Source of the DNA: Blastochloris viridis | GTDB lineage: Bacteria > Pseudomonadota > Alphaproteobacteria > Rhizobiales > Xanthobacteraceae | DNA length: 64,000 nt | Reading direction: 5' to 3' | NCBI RefSeq assembly: GCF_001402875.1 | Contig: NZ_CP012946.1 | Location: 412,001 to 476,000 of the forward strand | In this document: one piece after another, positions 21,767-31,421 of the stretch | How the letters are laid out: the number at the start of each line of letters is the position of its first letter | Numbering within the stretch: position 1 is the stretch's first letter | The notes under the pieces: generated by a model | What the model was told of the DNA's origin: nothing | The model's input: the letters and a program-made list of their open reading frames with translations, nothing else | Databases searched by the model: none | Program-made: the position numbers and the translations under genes

Positions 21767-23176
21767 ATGATCCCCGTCACTTCGTTCAAGAACCGCACCG
21801 TCGCCGTGTTCGGGCTCGGCGCCTCCGGGCTTGCCACCGCCGCGGCGCTCAAGGCCGGCGGCGCCCATCCCATCCTCGACGACGATACCGCGGCGCGGCG
21901 GGCGGAGGCGCAGGCACAGGGCTATGACGTGCGCTCGCTGCGCGACATCGATTGGAACGGCGTCGCCGCGCTGGTGCTCAGCCCCGGCGTGCCGCTGACC
22001 CACCCGGCGCCGCACTGGAGCGTCGGGCTCGCGCGCAATGCCGCGGTCGAGGTGATCGGCGACATCGAGCTGTTCGCCCGCGAGCGCCGGCTGATGCAGC
22101 CGGACAGTCCCTTCATCGCCATCACCGGCACCAACGGCAAGTCGACCACCACCGCGCTGATCGCCCATGTCCTCAAGGCTGCCGGGCGGGACGTGCAGCT
22201 CGGCGGCAATTTCGGCACCGCCATCCTGTCGCTGGCGCCGCCGGCGCCGGGGCGGGCGCACGTGGTGGAGTGCTCTTCGTTCCAGATCGACCTCGCCCCC
22301 ACCCTCGACCCCGCGGTCGGGGTGCTGCTCAACCTCACCCCCGACCATCTCGACCGCCACGGCACCATGGCCGATTATGCCGCCATCAAGGAGCGGCTGG
22401 TCCAGGGCGTCCAGCCCGGCGGCACGGCGGTGGTCGGCGTCGACGACACCTGGTGCCAGGCGATCGCCGACCGGCTGGAGCGCGCCGGCACCAAGGTGGT
22501 GCGGCTGTCGGTGCGGCGGCCGCTGGCCGACGGGCTCTATCTCGACGGCAACGAGATCGTGCTGGCCGAGGGCGGCGCCAAGCGGTTCTCGGTCGGGCTC
22601 GCCGGCATCGGCTCGCTGCGCGGCGTCCACAATGCCCAGAACGCCGCCGCCGCGTTCGCCGCCACCACCGCCAGCGGCGTCGCGCCGGCGATTGCAGCCG
22701 CGGCGCTGAAGAGCTTTCCCGGCCTCGCCCATCGCATGGAGGAGGTCGGCCGCCGCGGCAATGTGCTGTTCATCAACGATTCCAAGGCCACCAACGCCGA
22801 TGCCGCGGCGCGCGCGCTGGCCTCGTTCGAGGACGTCTACTGGATCGCCGGCGGCAAGCCCAAGGCCGGCGGCATCGCCTCGCTCACCGGCTTCTTTCCG
22901 CGCATCGCGAAAGCCTATCTGATCGGGGCCGCCGCCGAGGAGTTCGCATCGACGCTGGGCGATCGCGTGCCGCACGTCATCGCCGGCACGCTCGACAACG
23001 CGGTCGAGCTTGCCGCGGCGGATGCTGCCGCCGAGCGGCGGGCGCACCCGGTGGTGCTGCTGTCGCCGGCCTGCGCCTCCTACGACCAGTTTCGCCATTT
23101 CGAGGAGCGCGGCGCGCGCTTTGCCGCGCTGGTCGGGGCGCTGCCCGAAACCGGCGCCTCGGGAACCGCCAGTTAA
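21767..23176 (+). CDS. murD: UDP-MurNAc-L-alanine:D-glutamate ligase
   Basis: A 469-residue Mur ligase adding D-Glu. The N-terminal Rossmann motif is [14 protein letters not shown], the ATP loop [14 protein letters not shown] is near residue 120, and the C-terminal [10 protein letters not shown] segment near 340 binds substrate. The start follows a REP-like repeat, so it may rely on read-through from mraY. The longer frame back to 21635 would translate that repeat and is rejected. Confidence 0.95.
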   Translation: MIPVTSFKNRTVAVFGLGASGLATAAALKAGGAHPILDDDTAARRAEAQAQGYDVRSLRDIDWNGVAALVLSPGVPLTHPAPHWSVGLARNAAVEVIGDIELFARERRLMQPDSPFIAITGTNGKSTTTALIAHVLKAAGRDVQLGGNFGTAILSLAPPAPGRAHVVECSSFQIDLAPTLDPAVGVLLNLTPDHLDRHGTMADYAAIKERLVQGVQPGGTAVVGVDDTWCQAIADRLERAGTKVVRLSVRRPLADGLYLDGNEIVLAEGGAKRFSVGLAGIGSLRGVHNAQNAAAAFAATTASGVAPAIAAAALKSFPGLAHRMEEVGRRGNVLFINDSKATNADAAARALASFEDVYWIAGGKPKAGGIASLTGFFPRIAKAYLIGAAAEEFASTLGDRVPHVIAGTLDNAVELAAADAAAERRAHPVVLLSPACASYDQFRHFEERGARFAALVGALPETGASGTAS

Positions 23177-23248
23177 CGGTTTGTTGGGCATGTTGAGGCG
23201 CTGCGCCTGCGGCGCCGTGTGGTTTTTGGCTGATCGGCGCGGCTTTTC

Positions 23249-23286
23249 GTCCCTCTCGCACTCGTCCCTCTCGCACCAGGAGAGGG
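23249..23286. repeat. tandem 15-bp repeat with hairpin
   Basis: CGTCCCTCTCGCAC is repeated at 23249 and 23264. The second copy starts a CCCTCTC/GAGAGGG stem (23266-23286). It lies in the murD-ftsW gap and has no U-run. Confidence 0.45.
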
Positions 23287-23366
23287 GGAAAGAGTGGCAC
23301 CCGGCTGGTCGACTATTCCGAGTCGATGAGCCGGAAACCGTATGAATCCTGTCGACGAGGCCGGCG

Positions 23367-24527
23367 ATGGTATCGAGGCGCGAGAAAACGAGGTTCGGCG
23401 AGTGGTGGTGGAGCGTCGACCGCATCACCTTGTTCGCCATCGGCGCGCTGATCGTGTTCGGCATCGTGCTGTCGCTGGCGGCGAGCCCGGCCGTCGCCCA
23501 GCGCATCGGGCTTGAGCCGTTCCATTTCGTCAACCGCCAGGCGCTCTACCTGGTGCCGGCGATCTCGGTGATGATCCTGACGTCGCTGCTCAGTCCGCGC
23601 GACCTGCGCCGGCTGTGCGTCATCGTGTTCGCGGTCAGCGTGCTGATGGTGTTCGCCACCCTCGGTTTCGGCGCCGAGATCAAGGGCGCGCGGCGCTGGC
23701 TGGTGATCGCCGGCATCAACATTCAGCCGTCGGAGACGCTGAAGCCGGCGTTCGTGGTGCTGGCGGCGTGGCTGTTCGCCGAATCGACCCGGCGCACCGA
23801 CATGCCGGCGCTGCCGCTGGCGTTCGCGCTGCTCGGCGTCTCGGTGGTGCCGCTGGCGCTGCAGCCGGACATCGGCCAGACCATCTTGGTGGTGACGGTG
23901 TGGTCGGCGCTGTTCTTCCTCGCCGGCCTGCGCTGGATCTGGATGGTGGGCCTGGGCGGTGCCGCCGTGGTCGGGCTGATGGCGGCGTACGCGTTGGTGC
24001 CGCACGTCACCAAGCGCGTCGACAAGTTCCTCAACCCCGACGCCGCCCACGACGGCTTCCAGATCGAGACCGCGCTCGGCAGCTTCGCTTCCGGCGGCTG
24101 GTTCGGCCGCGGGCCGGGCGAGGGCACCGTCAAGCGCATTTTGCCCGACAGCCACGCCGATTTCATCTTTGCGGTGGCGGCGGAGGAGTTCGGCTCGGTG
24201 CTGTGCCTTGCCATCGTCGGGCTGTTCGCCATCGTGGTGCTGCGCTCGCTCGTCATCGCGCTGCGCGACGAAGACCCGTTCACACGCTTCGCCACCGCGG
24301 GGCTCGCGCTGTTGTTCGGCATGCAGGCGGCGATCAACATGTCGGTCAACCTGCATCTGATTCCGGCCAAGGGCATGACGCTCCCGTTCATCTCCTACGG
24401 CGGCTCCTCGCTGATCTCGCTGGCGTTCGGCACCGGCATGCTGCTGGCCTTCACCCGCCGCCGGCCGCGCGCCGAGGTGGCGGCGGAGGCGGAGACCGCG
24501 ATGCGGCTGGCGGAGCGCCCGGCATGA
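23367..24527 (+). CDS. ftsW: septal peptidoglycan glycosyltransferase FtsW
   Basis: A 386-residue SEDS protein with about ten membrane spans, which polymerises lipid II at the septum with FtsI. SEDS motifs visible are EIKGARRWL, PSETLKP, the QPDIGQT loop, LPDSHADFIFAVAAEEFG and PFISYGGSSL. It starts ATG after a 190-base gap with repeats. The stop overlaps the murG start. Confidence 0.95.
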   Translation: MVSRREKTRFGEWWWSVDRITLFAIGALIVFGIVLSLAASPAVAQRIGLEPFHFVNRQALYLVPAISVMILTSLLSPRDLRRLCVIVFAVSVLMVFATLGFGAEIKGARRWLVIAGINIQPSETLKPAFVVLAAWLFAESTRRTDMPALPLAFALLGVSVVPLALQPDIGQTILVVTVWSALFFLAGLRWIWMVGLGGAAVVGLMAAYALVPHVTKRVDKFLNPDAAHDGFQIETALGSFASGGWFGRGPGEGTVKRILPDSHADFIFAVAAEEFGSVLCLAIVGLFAIVVLRSLVIALRDEDPFTRFATAGLALLFGMQAAINMSVNLHLIPAKGMTLPFISYGGSSLISLAFGTGMLLAFTRRRPRAEVAAEAETAMRLAERPA

Positions 24528-25645
24528 GCCCGCCGCTGATCCTGCTCGCCGCCGGCGGCACCGGCGGCCACCTGTTCCCGGCCGAGGCGCTGGCGACCGA
24601 ACTGGTCCGCCGCGGCGCCGCGGTCGAGCTGGTCACCGACGCCCGCGCCGCCGCCTATGCCGGCTCGTTTCCCGCCCGCGCCCGCCACGTCGTCGCCGCC
24701 GACACCGTGCGCGGCCGCGACCCGCTGGCGCTGGCCCGTTTCGGCCTCACCATGGTGCAGGGGCTCGCCGCCGGCTGGCGGCTGATGGGCAGGGTGCGGC
24801 CGGACGCCGTGGTCGGGTTCGGCGGCTATCCCACCGTGCCGCCGCTGCTGGCGGCGGCGTGGCGCGGCATCCCGACCGTCATCCACGAGCAGAACGCCGT
24901 GCCCGGCCGCGCCAACCGCTGGCTGGCGCCGCGCGCCTCCCGCATCGCCACCGGCTTTCCCGGCGTGTTCGCCGGCGCCCCGGCGCTGGCGGCCAAGGCC
25001 GCTTTTACCGGCAACCCGACCCGGCCGGCGGTGATTGCCGCCTCCGCCACCGCGTATGACGCTGACGGCGCGGCCGACACCTTGCGCCTGCTGGTGTTCG
25101 GCGGCAGCCAGGGCGCACGGGTGATGAGCGAGATCGTGCCGGAGGCGATCACCCGTCTTCCGCCCGAGTTGCGCGGCCGGCTCGCCATCGTGCAGCAGGC
25201 GAGGCCGGAGGATCTCGACGCCGTCGCCACCGCCTATCGCACCTTGGGGGTTCGGGCCGAGGTGGCGCCGTTCTTCTCCGACCTGCCGGCCAGGATGGCG
25301 CGCGCCCACCTCGTGGTGTGCCGCGCCGGGGCCTCGACGGTGGCGGAACTGGCGGTGATCGGCCGCCCGGCCATCCTGGTGCCGCTGCCCGGCGCGCTCG
25401 ACCAGGACCAGCTCGCCAACGCCCGTTCGCTGGCGGGCGCCGGCGCCGCCCTCTTGGTGCCGCAATCGGACTTCACCCCGATCCGCCTCGCGGACCTCGT
25501 CGCCGATCTGGCCCGGGCTCCGGCGCGCCTCGCCGGCATGGCGGCGGCGGCGGCCGGCCAGGGCCGGCCCGACGCCAGCGCCCGCCTTGCCGACCTCGTG
25601 CTCGCCACCACGGCGGCAGGGTCGACCGGAGTCACCACATCATGA
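24524..25645 (+). CDS. murG: lipid II synthase MurG (GlcNAc transferase)
   Basis: A 373-residue GT28 enzyme that transfers GlcNAc to lipid I on the inner membrane face. It has the N-terminal [13 protein letters not shown] loop near residue 10, the [15 protein letters not shown] segment near 120, GGSQGAR near 190, and the UDP-sugar region [10 protein letters not shown] near 265. It overlaps ftsW and murC by ATGA. Confidence 0.95.
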   Translation: MSPPLILLAAGGTGGHLFPAEALATELVRRGAAVELVTDARAAAYAGSFPARARHVVAADTVRGRDPLALARFGLTMVQGLAAGWRLMGRVRPDAVVGFGGYPTVPPLLAAAWRGIPTVIHEQNAVPGRANRWLAPRASRIATGFPGVFAGAPALAAKAAFTGNPTRPAVIAASATAYDADGAADTLRLLVFGGSQGARVMSEIVPEAITRLPPELRGRLAIVQQARPEDLDAVATAYRTLGVRAEVAPFFSDLPARMARAHLVVCRAGASTVAELAVIGRPAILVPLPGALDQDQLANARSLAGAGAALLVPQSDFTPIRLADLVADLARAPARLAGMAAAAAGQGRPDASARLADLVLATTAAGSTGVTTS

Positions 25646-27057
25646 AACTTCCGCGCCAGCTTGGACCGATTCATTTCGTCGGCATCGGCGGCATCGGCAT
25701 GAGCGGCATTGCCGAGGTGCTGGTCAATCTCGGCCACACCGTGCAGGGGTCCGACCTCGCCGAGAACGCCAACGTCAAGCGGCTGCGCGAGAAGGGCGTC
25801 AAGATTGCCATCGGCCACGCCGAGGCCAATCTCGGCTCGGCCGAGGTGCTGGTGGTGTCCTCGGCGGTCAAGCGCGACAATCCCGAGCTGTTGGCGGCGC
25901 GGGCGCGACGGCTGCCGGTGGTGCGCCGCGCCGAGATGCTGGCCGAGCTGATGCGGCTGAAGAGCTGCGTCGCCATCGCCGGCACCCACGGCAAGACCAC
26001 CACCACCTCGATCGTGGCCTCGCTGCTCGACGCCGCCGCGTTCGACCCCACCGTGATCAATGGCGGCATCATCAACGCCTACGGCACCAATGCCCGCCTC
26101 GGCGGCGGCCAGTGGATGGTGGTGGAGGCGGACGAGAGCGACGGCACCTTCCTCAAGCTGCCGGCCGACGTCGCTGTCGTCACCAATGTCGATCCCGAGC
26201 ACCTCGACCATTTCGGCAGCTTCGAGGCGGTGAAGGACGCCTTCCGCGACTTCGTCGAGAACGTGCCGTTCTACGGCTTCGCGGTGATGTGCATCGACCA
26301 CCCCACCGTGCAGGAGCTGGTCGGCCGCATCGAGGACCGCCGCGTCATCACCTATGGCGAGAACCCGCAGGCCGACGTCCGCATCTACGACATCGAGCCC
26401 AACGGCATGCAGACCCGGTTCTCGGTGCAGATCCGCGACCGCGCCGGGACCGTGGTCAAGACGCTGGAAGAGCTGGTGATGCCGGTGCCGGGCGTCCACA
26501 ACGCCCTCAACGCCACCGCTGCCGTCGCGGTGGCGCACGAGCTCGGCATCCCGGCCGAGACCATCCGCACCGCGCTGGCCGCGTTCGGCGGCGTCAAGCG
26601 CCGCTTCACCCGCACCGGCGAGTGGAATGGCGTCACCATCATCGACGATTACGGCCACCACCCGGTCGAGATCGCCGCGGCGCTGAGGGCGGCGCGCAGC
26701 GCCAGCGCCGGGCAGGTGGTCGCGGTGGTGCAGCCGCACCGCTACTCCCGGCTGCAATCGCTGTTCGAGCAGTTCTGCACCTGCTTCAACGATGCCGACA
26801 CCGTGATCGTGGCGCCGGTCTATCCGGCCGGCGAGGCGCCGATCGAGGGTATCGACCGCGACGCGCTGGTGGCGGGGCTGCAGGCGCGCGGCCACCGCCG
26901 GGTGCTGCCGCTGGAAGGCGCGCCGCAACTGGCCGGGCTGGTGGCCGGGCTGGTGCAGCCGGGCGACTACGTCATCTGTCTCGGCGCCGGCTCGATCTCG
27001 CAATGGGCCTACGCGCTGCCGGGCGATCTGGCGGCGACACGCACCGCGGCGGAGTAG
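25642..27057 (+). CDS. murC: UDP-N-acetylmuramate:L-alanine ligase
   Basis: A 471-residue first Mur ligase, adding L-Ala to UDP-MurNAc. [14 protein letters not shown] near residue 11 is the Rossmann loop and [14 protein letters not shown] near 113 the ATP loop. [10 protein letters not shown] near 335 is the MurC signature. The start overlaps murG. It is followed on the opposite strand by vapC, with only 9 bases between the two stops. Confidence 0.96.
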   Translation: MKLPRQLGPIHFVGIGGIGMSGIAEVLVNLGHTVQGSDLAENANVKRLREKGVKIAIGHAEANLGSAEVLVVSSAVKRDNPELLAARARRLPVVRRAEMLAELMRLKSCVAIAGTHGKTTTTSIVASLLDAAAFDPTVINGGIINAYGTNARLGGGQWMVVEADESDGTFLKLPADVAVVTNVDPEHLDHFGSFEAVKDAFRDFVENVPFYGFAVMCIDHPTVQELVGRIEDRRVITYGENPQADVRIYDIEPNGMQTRFSVQIRDRAGTVVKTLEELVMPVPGVHNALNATAAVAVAHELGIPAETIRTALAAFGGVKRRFTRTGEWNGVTIIDDYGHHPVEIAAALRAARSASAGQVVAVVQPHRYSRLQSLFEQFCTCFNDADTVIVAPVYPAGEAPIEGIDRDALVAGLQARGHRRVLPLEGAPQLAGLVAGLVQPGDYVICLGAGSISQWAYALPGDLAATRTAAE

Positions 27058-27066
27058 GGGCAGGTC

Positions 27067-27477
27067 TCAAACCCGAAACGGGTTGACGATTGCAACGTCC
27101 GCGATCCTTTGGCCGTGGGCCATGTCTTCGCTGAGAAGCTCGTGGCAGCCCAGCGCAGACGCGGCTGCGATTATCGCGGCGTCCCAGTACGACAAGCGGT
27201 GCCGTGCGTGGATATCGAGTGCGGCAGCCAGAACTGGCAGCGTGATCTCCTGGACAGGAAAGCGCAACCAACTGCGGATCAATGTGACCGCGAGTTCGCA
27301 AGGCAACGGGTCGGCTCGGGAGGTCCGTGTCGCCTGGACGTAGAATTCTTGCAGCACCTGAACTGACAAGGCGAGATCGTCATGGTCGAGGATCGCCTCG
27401 GCGGCTTGGCGCTTTCGCGCCTCGGCTGGTGCACGGCTGATGGAATAAAGCAGGATGTTGGTGTCGACGAACCGCAT
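27067..27477 (-). CDS. vapC: VapC-type PIN-domain toxin
   Basis: A 136-residue PIN endoribonuclease-like protein. Acidic site residues are visible in [11 protein letters not shown] (Asp 5), LQEFYVQ (Glu), RLSYWDAAIIAAA (Asp) and the LLSEDM segment, as in active VapC toxins that cleave tRNA or rRNA. I chose ATG 27477, which overlaps the antitoxin stop by one base. It lies on the strand opposite the dcw cluster, between murC and murB, where relatives have no such genes, so it looks like an insertion. Confidence 0.88.
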   Translation of the reverse strand: MRFVDTNILLYSISRAPAEARKRQAAEAILDHDDLALSVQVLQEFYVQATRTSRADPLPCELAVTLIRSWLRFPVQEITLPVLAAALDIHARHRLSYWDAAIIAAASALGCHELLSEDMAHGQRIADVAIVNPFRV

Positions 27478-27722
27478 CACGGTTCGTCGTTGCGGCAATG
27501 CACGGCGTCGCGGTCCAGCCGGTCGGCGGCGCGGAATGCGGTGATTTGGGCGCGGGCCGCAAGTTCAAGACGTTTCAGCCGCTCACGTTCGCTATCGGCG
27601 GCGGTGGCGTAGTCCGCAAGGAACATGCGGACGACGGCGGACAACGATGTGTCCTGCGACGCCGCCCGCGTTCGCGCCATACGATAGGTGTCGTCGTCCA
27701 CTGAAACTGTGATATTTCTCAT
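27477..27722 (-). CDS. ribbon-helix-helix antitoxin of the VapBC pair
   Basis: An 81-residue protein whose N-terminus reads [20 protein letters not shown], a ribbon-helix-helix-like DNA-binding arm, followed by a helical, charged C-terminus suited to covering the toxin. A GGAGGGA ribosome binding site precedes the ATG at 27722. Translation is coupled to vapC (TGATG). By analogy it binds its own promoter, which would lie in 27723-27825 and overlap the region just upstream of murB. Confidence 0.82.
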   Translation of the reverse strand: MRNITVSVDDDTYRMARTRAASQDTSLSAVVRMFLADYATAADSERERLKRLELAARAQITAFRAADRLDRDAVHCRNDEP

Positions 27723-27825
27723 ATTTTCACAGTATCCCTCCACCCGATTTGCGTCAATCGACCGCTCCGCGGTATCGCCGCACAACGACCTTGCTCCCGC
27801 GCTGGTGTCATCGGCAGTCTTGAAC

Positions 27826-28794
27826 ATGTCCTTTCCCGATCTCGTTCCCGACCTCGCCCGCCTGATGCCCGGCTTGCGCGGGCGGCTGGTCGCCAACCAG
27901 TCGATGGCCGAGCTGACCTGGTTTCGGGTCGGCGGGCCGGCGCAGGTGATGTTCTCGCCCGTTGACGCCGACGACCTCGCCTATGCACTGGCCCATCTGC
28001 CCAACGACCTGCCGGTCACGGTGGTGGGAGTCGGCTCCAATCTGATCGTGCGCGACGGCGGCATTCCCGGCTTCGTGATCCGGCTGACGCCGAAGGGGTT
28101 CGGCGCGATCGAGCGCGTGGGCGAGGCCGGCCTTCGCGTCGGTGCCGCCGCGCTCGACAAGCGGGTGGCGACCATCGCCGCCGAGGCGGGCCTTTCGGGC
28201 TTGGAGTTCCTGTCCGGAATTCCCGGCACCATCGGCGGTGCCCTGCGGATGAACGCTGGCGCCCACGGCCGCGAGATGAAGGACGTCGTCGAGCACGCCT
28301 GTGCGGTCGGTCCCGATGGCGCGCGCCTGGTGTTCACTCCGGCGGACCTTGGCTTCTCGTACCGCAAGAGCGCGGTGGCGGAGGGGGTGATTTTCACCGC
28401 CGCGCTGCTGGCCGGCGAGCCGGACGAAATTCCGGCGATCAAGGCCCGCATGGCCGACATCGCCCGCCATCGCGAGGAGTCCCAGCCGGTTCGCGAGCGC
28501 ACCGGCGGCTCGACCTTCAAGAACCCGCCGGGCGTCAGTGCCTGGAAATTGATCGATGCGGCCGGCTGTCGCGGCCTGCGGGTCGGCGGCGCCATGGTGT
28601 CGGAGCTGCACTGTAACTTTCTGATCAACTTCGCCGCCGCCAGCGCCAGCGATATCGAGGCGCTGGGCGAGACCGTTCGGCGCCGCGTGCTGGAAAGCTC
28701 CGGCGTGGTGCTGGAGTGGGAAATCAAGAGGATCGGGATACCGCTCGAATTGGTTCAAACTCGAGCGGTTCGGTTAACCGGTCCTAAATCCTAA
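27826..28794 (+). CDS. murB: UDP-N-acetylenolpyruvoylglucosamine reductase
   Basis: A 322-residue type I MurB flavoenzyme that reduces enolpyruvyl-UDP-GlcNAc to UDP-MurNAc with NADPH. FAD-binding motifs [12 protein letters not shown] and [17 protein letters not shown] are near residues 65 and 130. The proton-donor Ser is in [10 protein letters not shown] near 228, with a late Glu in [11 protein letters not shown] 27826 follows the vapBC insertion, which may have separated it from the upstream operon. The stop overlaps a CtrA-like site. Confidence 0.94.
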   Translation: MSFPDLVPDLARLMPGLRGRLVANQSMAELTWFRVGGPAQVMFSPVDADDLAYALAHLPNDLPVTVVGVGSNLIVRDGGIPGFVIRLTPKGFGAIERVGEAGLRVGAAALDKRVATIAAEAGLSGLEFLSGIPGTIGGALRMNAGAHGREMKDVVEHACAVGPDGARLVFTPADLGFSYRKSAVAEGVIFTAALLAGEPDEIPAIKARMADIARHREESQPVRERTGGSTFKNPPGVSAWKLIDAAGCRGLRVGGAMVSELHCNFLINFAAASASDIEALGETVRRRVLESSGVVLEWEIKRIGIPLELVQTRAVRLTGPKS

Positions 28795-28807
28795 ACGCTT
28801 TGTTAAC
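28792..28807 (+). promoter_or_regulatory. CtrA-like binding site upstream of ftsQ
   Basis: TAAA-N7-TTAAC matches the CtrA consensus TTAA-N7-TTAAC at all but one position. A further half-site, GGTTAACCGG, lies about 18 bases upstream (28772-28781). CtrA control of an ftsQA promoter is established in Caulobacter; here it is inferred. Confidence 0.5.
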
Positions 28808-28980
28808 CGACACCCTTCAAGACTCGTCGAGACGGCGCACCGTGTTCGGGGTCGCAAGGGGCGTGGTCGCGGATCACCGGCCGTCCCGGTGACGACCGGC
28901 GACGTCCGCAGCCCGCGGCGACCCTTGCTTTGACGAACTTGGCGCGCTCTGGCGGCACACGGCAGCCGCAGGGAACGGGT

Positions 28981-29946
28981 ATGGAACGGGTCGGACGCAA
29001 ACCGCGCAAACCGACTCCGCCGGGACTCCGGGCGGGGCCGGACGATCGCGTGGGTCCTGCGGCACCTCATTCGGGGTCGCCCGCCGGAGCCGCCGCGCTC
29101 GGCGCGGCCGTTCATGCCGTTGCGGGCAGGATCAACGCGCTGCGCTTGCCGCGCGGCATCGGTTATATCGGGACGGCGCTCTTGTTCATTGCGACCGGCA
29201 CTTACGGCGTGATCGTCGGCGGCCACGTTCCGGCGCTGGCAACCGCCATCCAGGATGGCGCCGACGCCGGCGCCCGCGCTGCCGGCTTCGGGCTCACCAC
29301 CGTCGCCATCACCGGGCGCAAGTATCTCAGCGAGGCCGAGATCCGCCACGCCGCCGGCATCGGTCCGGGCACCTCCGTGCTGTTTTTCGACGCCGCCGCC
29401 TCCCGCGAGGGCCTGCTGACGATTCCGTGGATCGCCGAAGCCCAGGTCCGCAAGCTCTATCCCGACCGCGTCGACATCGAGATCGTCGAGCGCGAGGCGT
29501 TCGCGCTGTGGCAGCTCAAGGGCAAGGTCCAGGTCATTGCCGAGGACGGCACGGTGATCGCCCCAGGCGAGGCGGCGCCGCGCACCGGCATGCCGCTGGT
29601 GGTCGGTGTCGGCGCCGACAAGCGCGCGAAAAGCATCGTTGCCCTGCTCGCCAGGTTTCCCGACATCGCGGCCCAGACCCATGCCGCCGTGCTGGTGGCC
29701 GAGCGCCGCTGGAACCTCAGGATGAAGAACGGACTCGACGTGCGGCTGCCCGAGCTCGACCCGGCCGCCGCGCTCGCCGAGCTGGTGGCGCTCGACCGCG
29801 AGAAGAAGCTGCTCAGCCGTGACCTGGTGGCGATCGACCTGCGCCTCAAGGACCGCGTCACCGTCCGGCTGTCCGACGCCGCTGCCAAGGCCCGCGAGGA
29901 CGCCAGCAAGACCAAGACCGTCAAGCGCAAGGGGTCCGAAACGTGA
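28981..29946 (+). CDS. ftsQ: cell division protein FtsQ
   Basis: A 321-residue bitopic division protein. About 60 cytoplasmic residues rich in Pro/Arg are followed by one span (GYIGTALLFIATGTYGVIVG), a POTRA domain (TTVAITGRKYLSEAEIRHA, near 106) and the FtsQ domain. It links FtsL/B to the divisome. ATG 28981, with AGGGAACGGG upstream, is preferred to a TTG at 28930. In most relatives ddl sits between murB and ftsQ; it is absent here. The stop overlaps the ftsA start. Confidence 0.92.
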   Translation: MERVGRKPRKPTPPGLRAGPDDRVGPAAPHSGSPAGAAALGAAVHAVAGRINALRLPRGIGYIGTALLFIATGTYGVIVGGHVPALATAIQDGADAGARAAGFGLTTVAITGRKYLSEAEIRHAAGIGPGTSVLFFDAAASREGLLTIPWIAEAQVRKLYPDRVDIEIVEREAFALWQLKGKVQVIAEDGTVIAPGEAAPRTGMPLVVGVGADKRAKSIVALLARFPDIAAQTHAAVLVAERRWNLRMKNGLDVRLPELDPAAALAELVALDREKKLLSRDLVAIDLRLKDRVTVRLSDAAAKAREDASKTKTVKRKGSET

Positions 29947-31265
29947 CCCAGCGCTTCGATCTCACTCCCCGTCTGCGTCCGCTGTCGTCGCGGCGCGGCG
30001 CCATCATGTCGGTGCTGGACGTCGGCACCACCAAGATCGCCTGCCTGATCGCCCGGCTGAAGCCGCGGCCCGCCGGCGAAGCCTTGAAGCGCCGCACCCA
30101 TTCGATCGAGATCCTCGGCGTTGGCCATATCCGCTCACGCGGCGTCAAATGCGGCACCGTGGTCGACCTCGCCCTGGTCGAGGACGCCATCCGCCACGCC
30201 ATCGATGCCGCCGAGCGCTCGGCGCGGCTGCAGGTCGAGCAGGTGATCGTGTCGCTCACCGCCGGCCGGCTGCATTCGGAGGCGTTCCAGGCGGCGATCC
30301 AGCTCAAGCGGCCGGCGGTGGCCGAGAGCGACATCGAGCGGGTGCTGTCGGCGGCCGGTGCCTACGCCGTGCAGGGCGGCCGCACCGTGCTGCACGCGCT
30401 GCCGATGGGGTTCTCGGTCGACGACAACACCGGCATCAAGGAGCCGCGCGGCATGCTCGGCCGCCGGCTCGGCGCCGACCTCTCCGTCATCACCGCCGAC
30501 ATGGCCGGTGCCCGCAACCTGATGCTGGCGGTCGAGCGCAGCCACCTCGACGTCGCCGGCGTGGTGGCCGCGCCCTATGCCAGTGCGCTGGCGACCCTCA
30601 CCGACGACGAGGCCGAGATCGGCGTCGCCTGCGTCGACATGGGCGGCGGCACCACCACCATCGCGGTGGTGTCGGAAGGTCAGATCGTCCACGCCGACGC
30701 CGTCGCCATCGGCGGCCATCACGTCACCATGGATCTGGCGCGCGGGCTGTCGTGCCGGATCGGCGACGCCGAGCGGCTGAAGACGCTGTTCGGCGGGGTG
30801 ATCGCCGCCCGCACCGACGACCACGACTCGGTCACCGTGCCGGTGCTTGGCGAGGACGACCGCACCCACCGCAACTCGGTGACCAAGGCGCAGCTGGTGC
30901 GGATCGTCCGCCCGCGCGTCGACGAAATCCTGGAACTGGTGCGCGATCGGCTGGTGCGCTCCGGCTTCGCCGGCATCGCCGGCGGGCGGATCGTGCTGAC
31001 CGGCGGCGCCGCCCAGCTCACCGGCATCGCCGATCTCGCCACCCACATGCTCGGCCGCCAGGTGCGGATCGGCCGGCCGCTGGGCATCGCCGGCCTGCCG
31101 GAATCGGCCAAGGGGCCGTCGTTCGCGGCAGCGTGCGGCCTCCTGGTCTATCCCCAGGTGGCGGCGTGCGAGCACTTCGATCCCCGCGCCTCCCATGGCG
31201 GCGGCGGCCGGATCTCGGGCAGCTACGTCGCGCGGGTCGGGCGCTGGCTGAAGGAAAGTTTCTAA
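29943..31265 (+). CDS. ftsA: cell division protein FtsA
   Basis: A 440-residue actin-fold ATPase that anchors FtsZ to the membrane. GTG start. Actin-family phosphate motifs are SVLDVGTTKIACLIA near residue 20 and CVDMGGGTTTIAVV near 230. The last 14 residues (YVARVGRWLKESF region) form the amphipathic membrane helix. The SHS2/1C subdomain follows the first phosphate loop. Coupled to ftsQ by a GTGA overlap. Confidence 0.95.
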   Translation: MTQRFDLTPRLRPLSSRRGAIMSVLDVGTTKIACLIARLKPRPAGEALKRRTHSIEILGVGHIRSRGVKCGTVVDLALVEDAIRHAIDAAERSARLQVEQVIVSLTAGRLHSEAFQAAIQLKRPAVAESDIERVLSAAGAYAVQGGRTVLHALPMGFSVDDNTGIKEPRGMLGRRLGADLSVITADMAGARNLMLAVERSHLDVAGVVAAPYASALATLTDDEAEIGVACVDMGGGTTTIAVVSEGQIVHADAVAIGGHHVTMDLARGLSCRIGDAERLKTLFGGVIAARTDDHDSVTVPVLGEDDRTHRNSVTKAQLVRIVRPRVDEILELVRDRLVRSGFAGIAGGRIVLTGGAAQLTGIADLATHMLGRQVRIGRPLGIAGLPESAKGPSFAAACGLLVYPQVAACEHFDPRASHGGGGRISGSYVARVGRWLKESF

Positions 31266-31421
31266 GCGTCCACAAGGCATTGTGGCGCGATGACGTGAGT
31301 TATGGGCCGATTCTCCGGCGTCGGAAGAAAGGCTCGGCAAGACGACCCCGGCCGGCGGCGGTCCGGCCCTCAGGACTGAGCATGACGGTGCCCGCCGGCG
31401 CCGGAGACGAGGTGGAGACCC

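Noticed and set aside
20441..23533. Minus-strand open frame of 1030 codons across mraY-murD
   Set aside because: Shadow of two well-supported genes; it also crosses a REP-like repeat.
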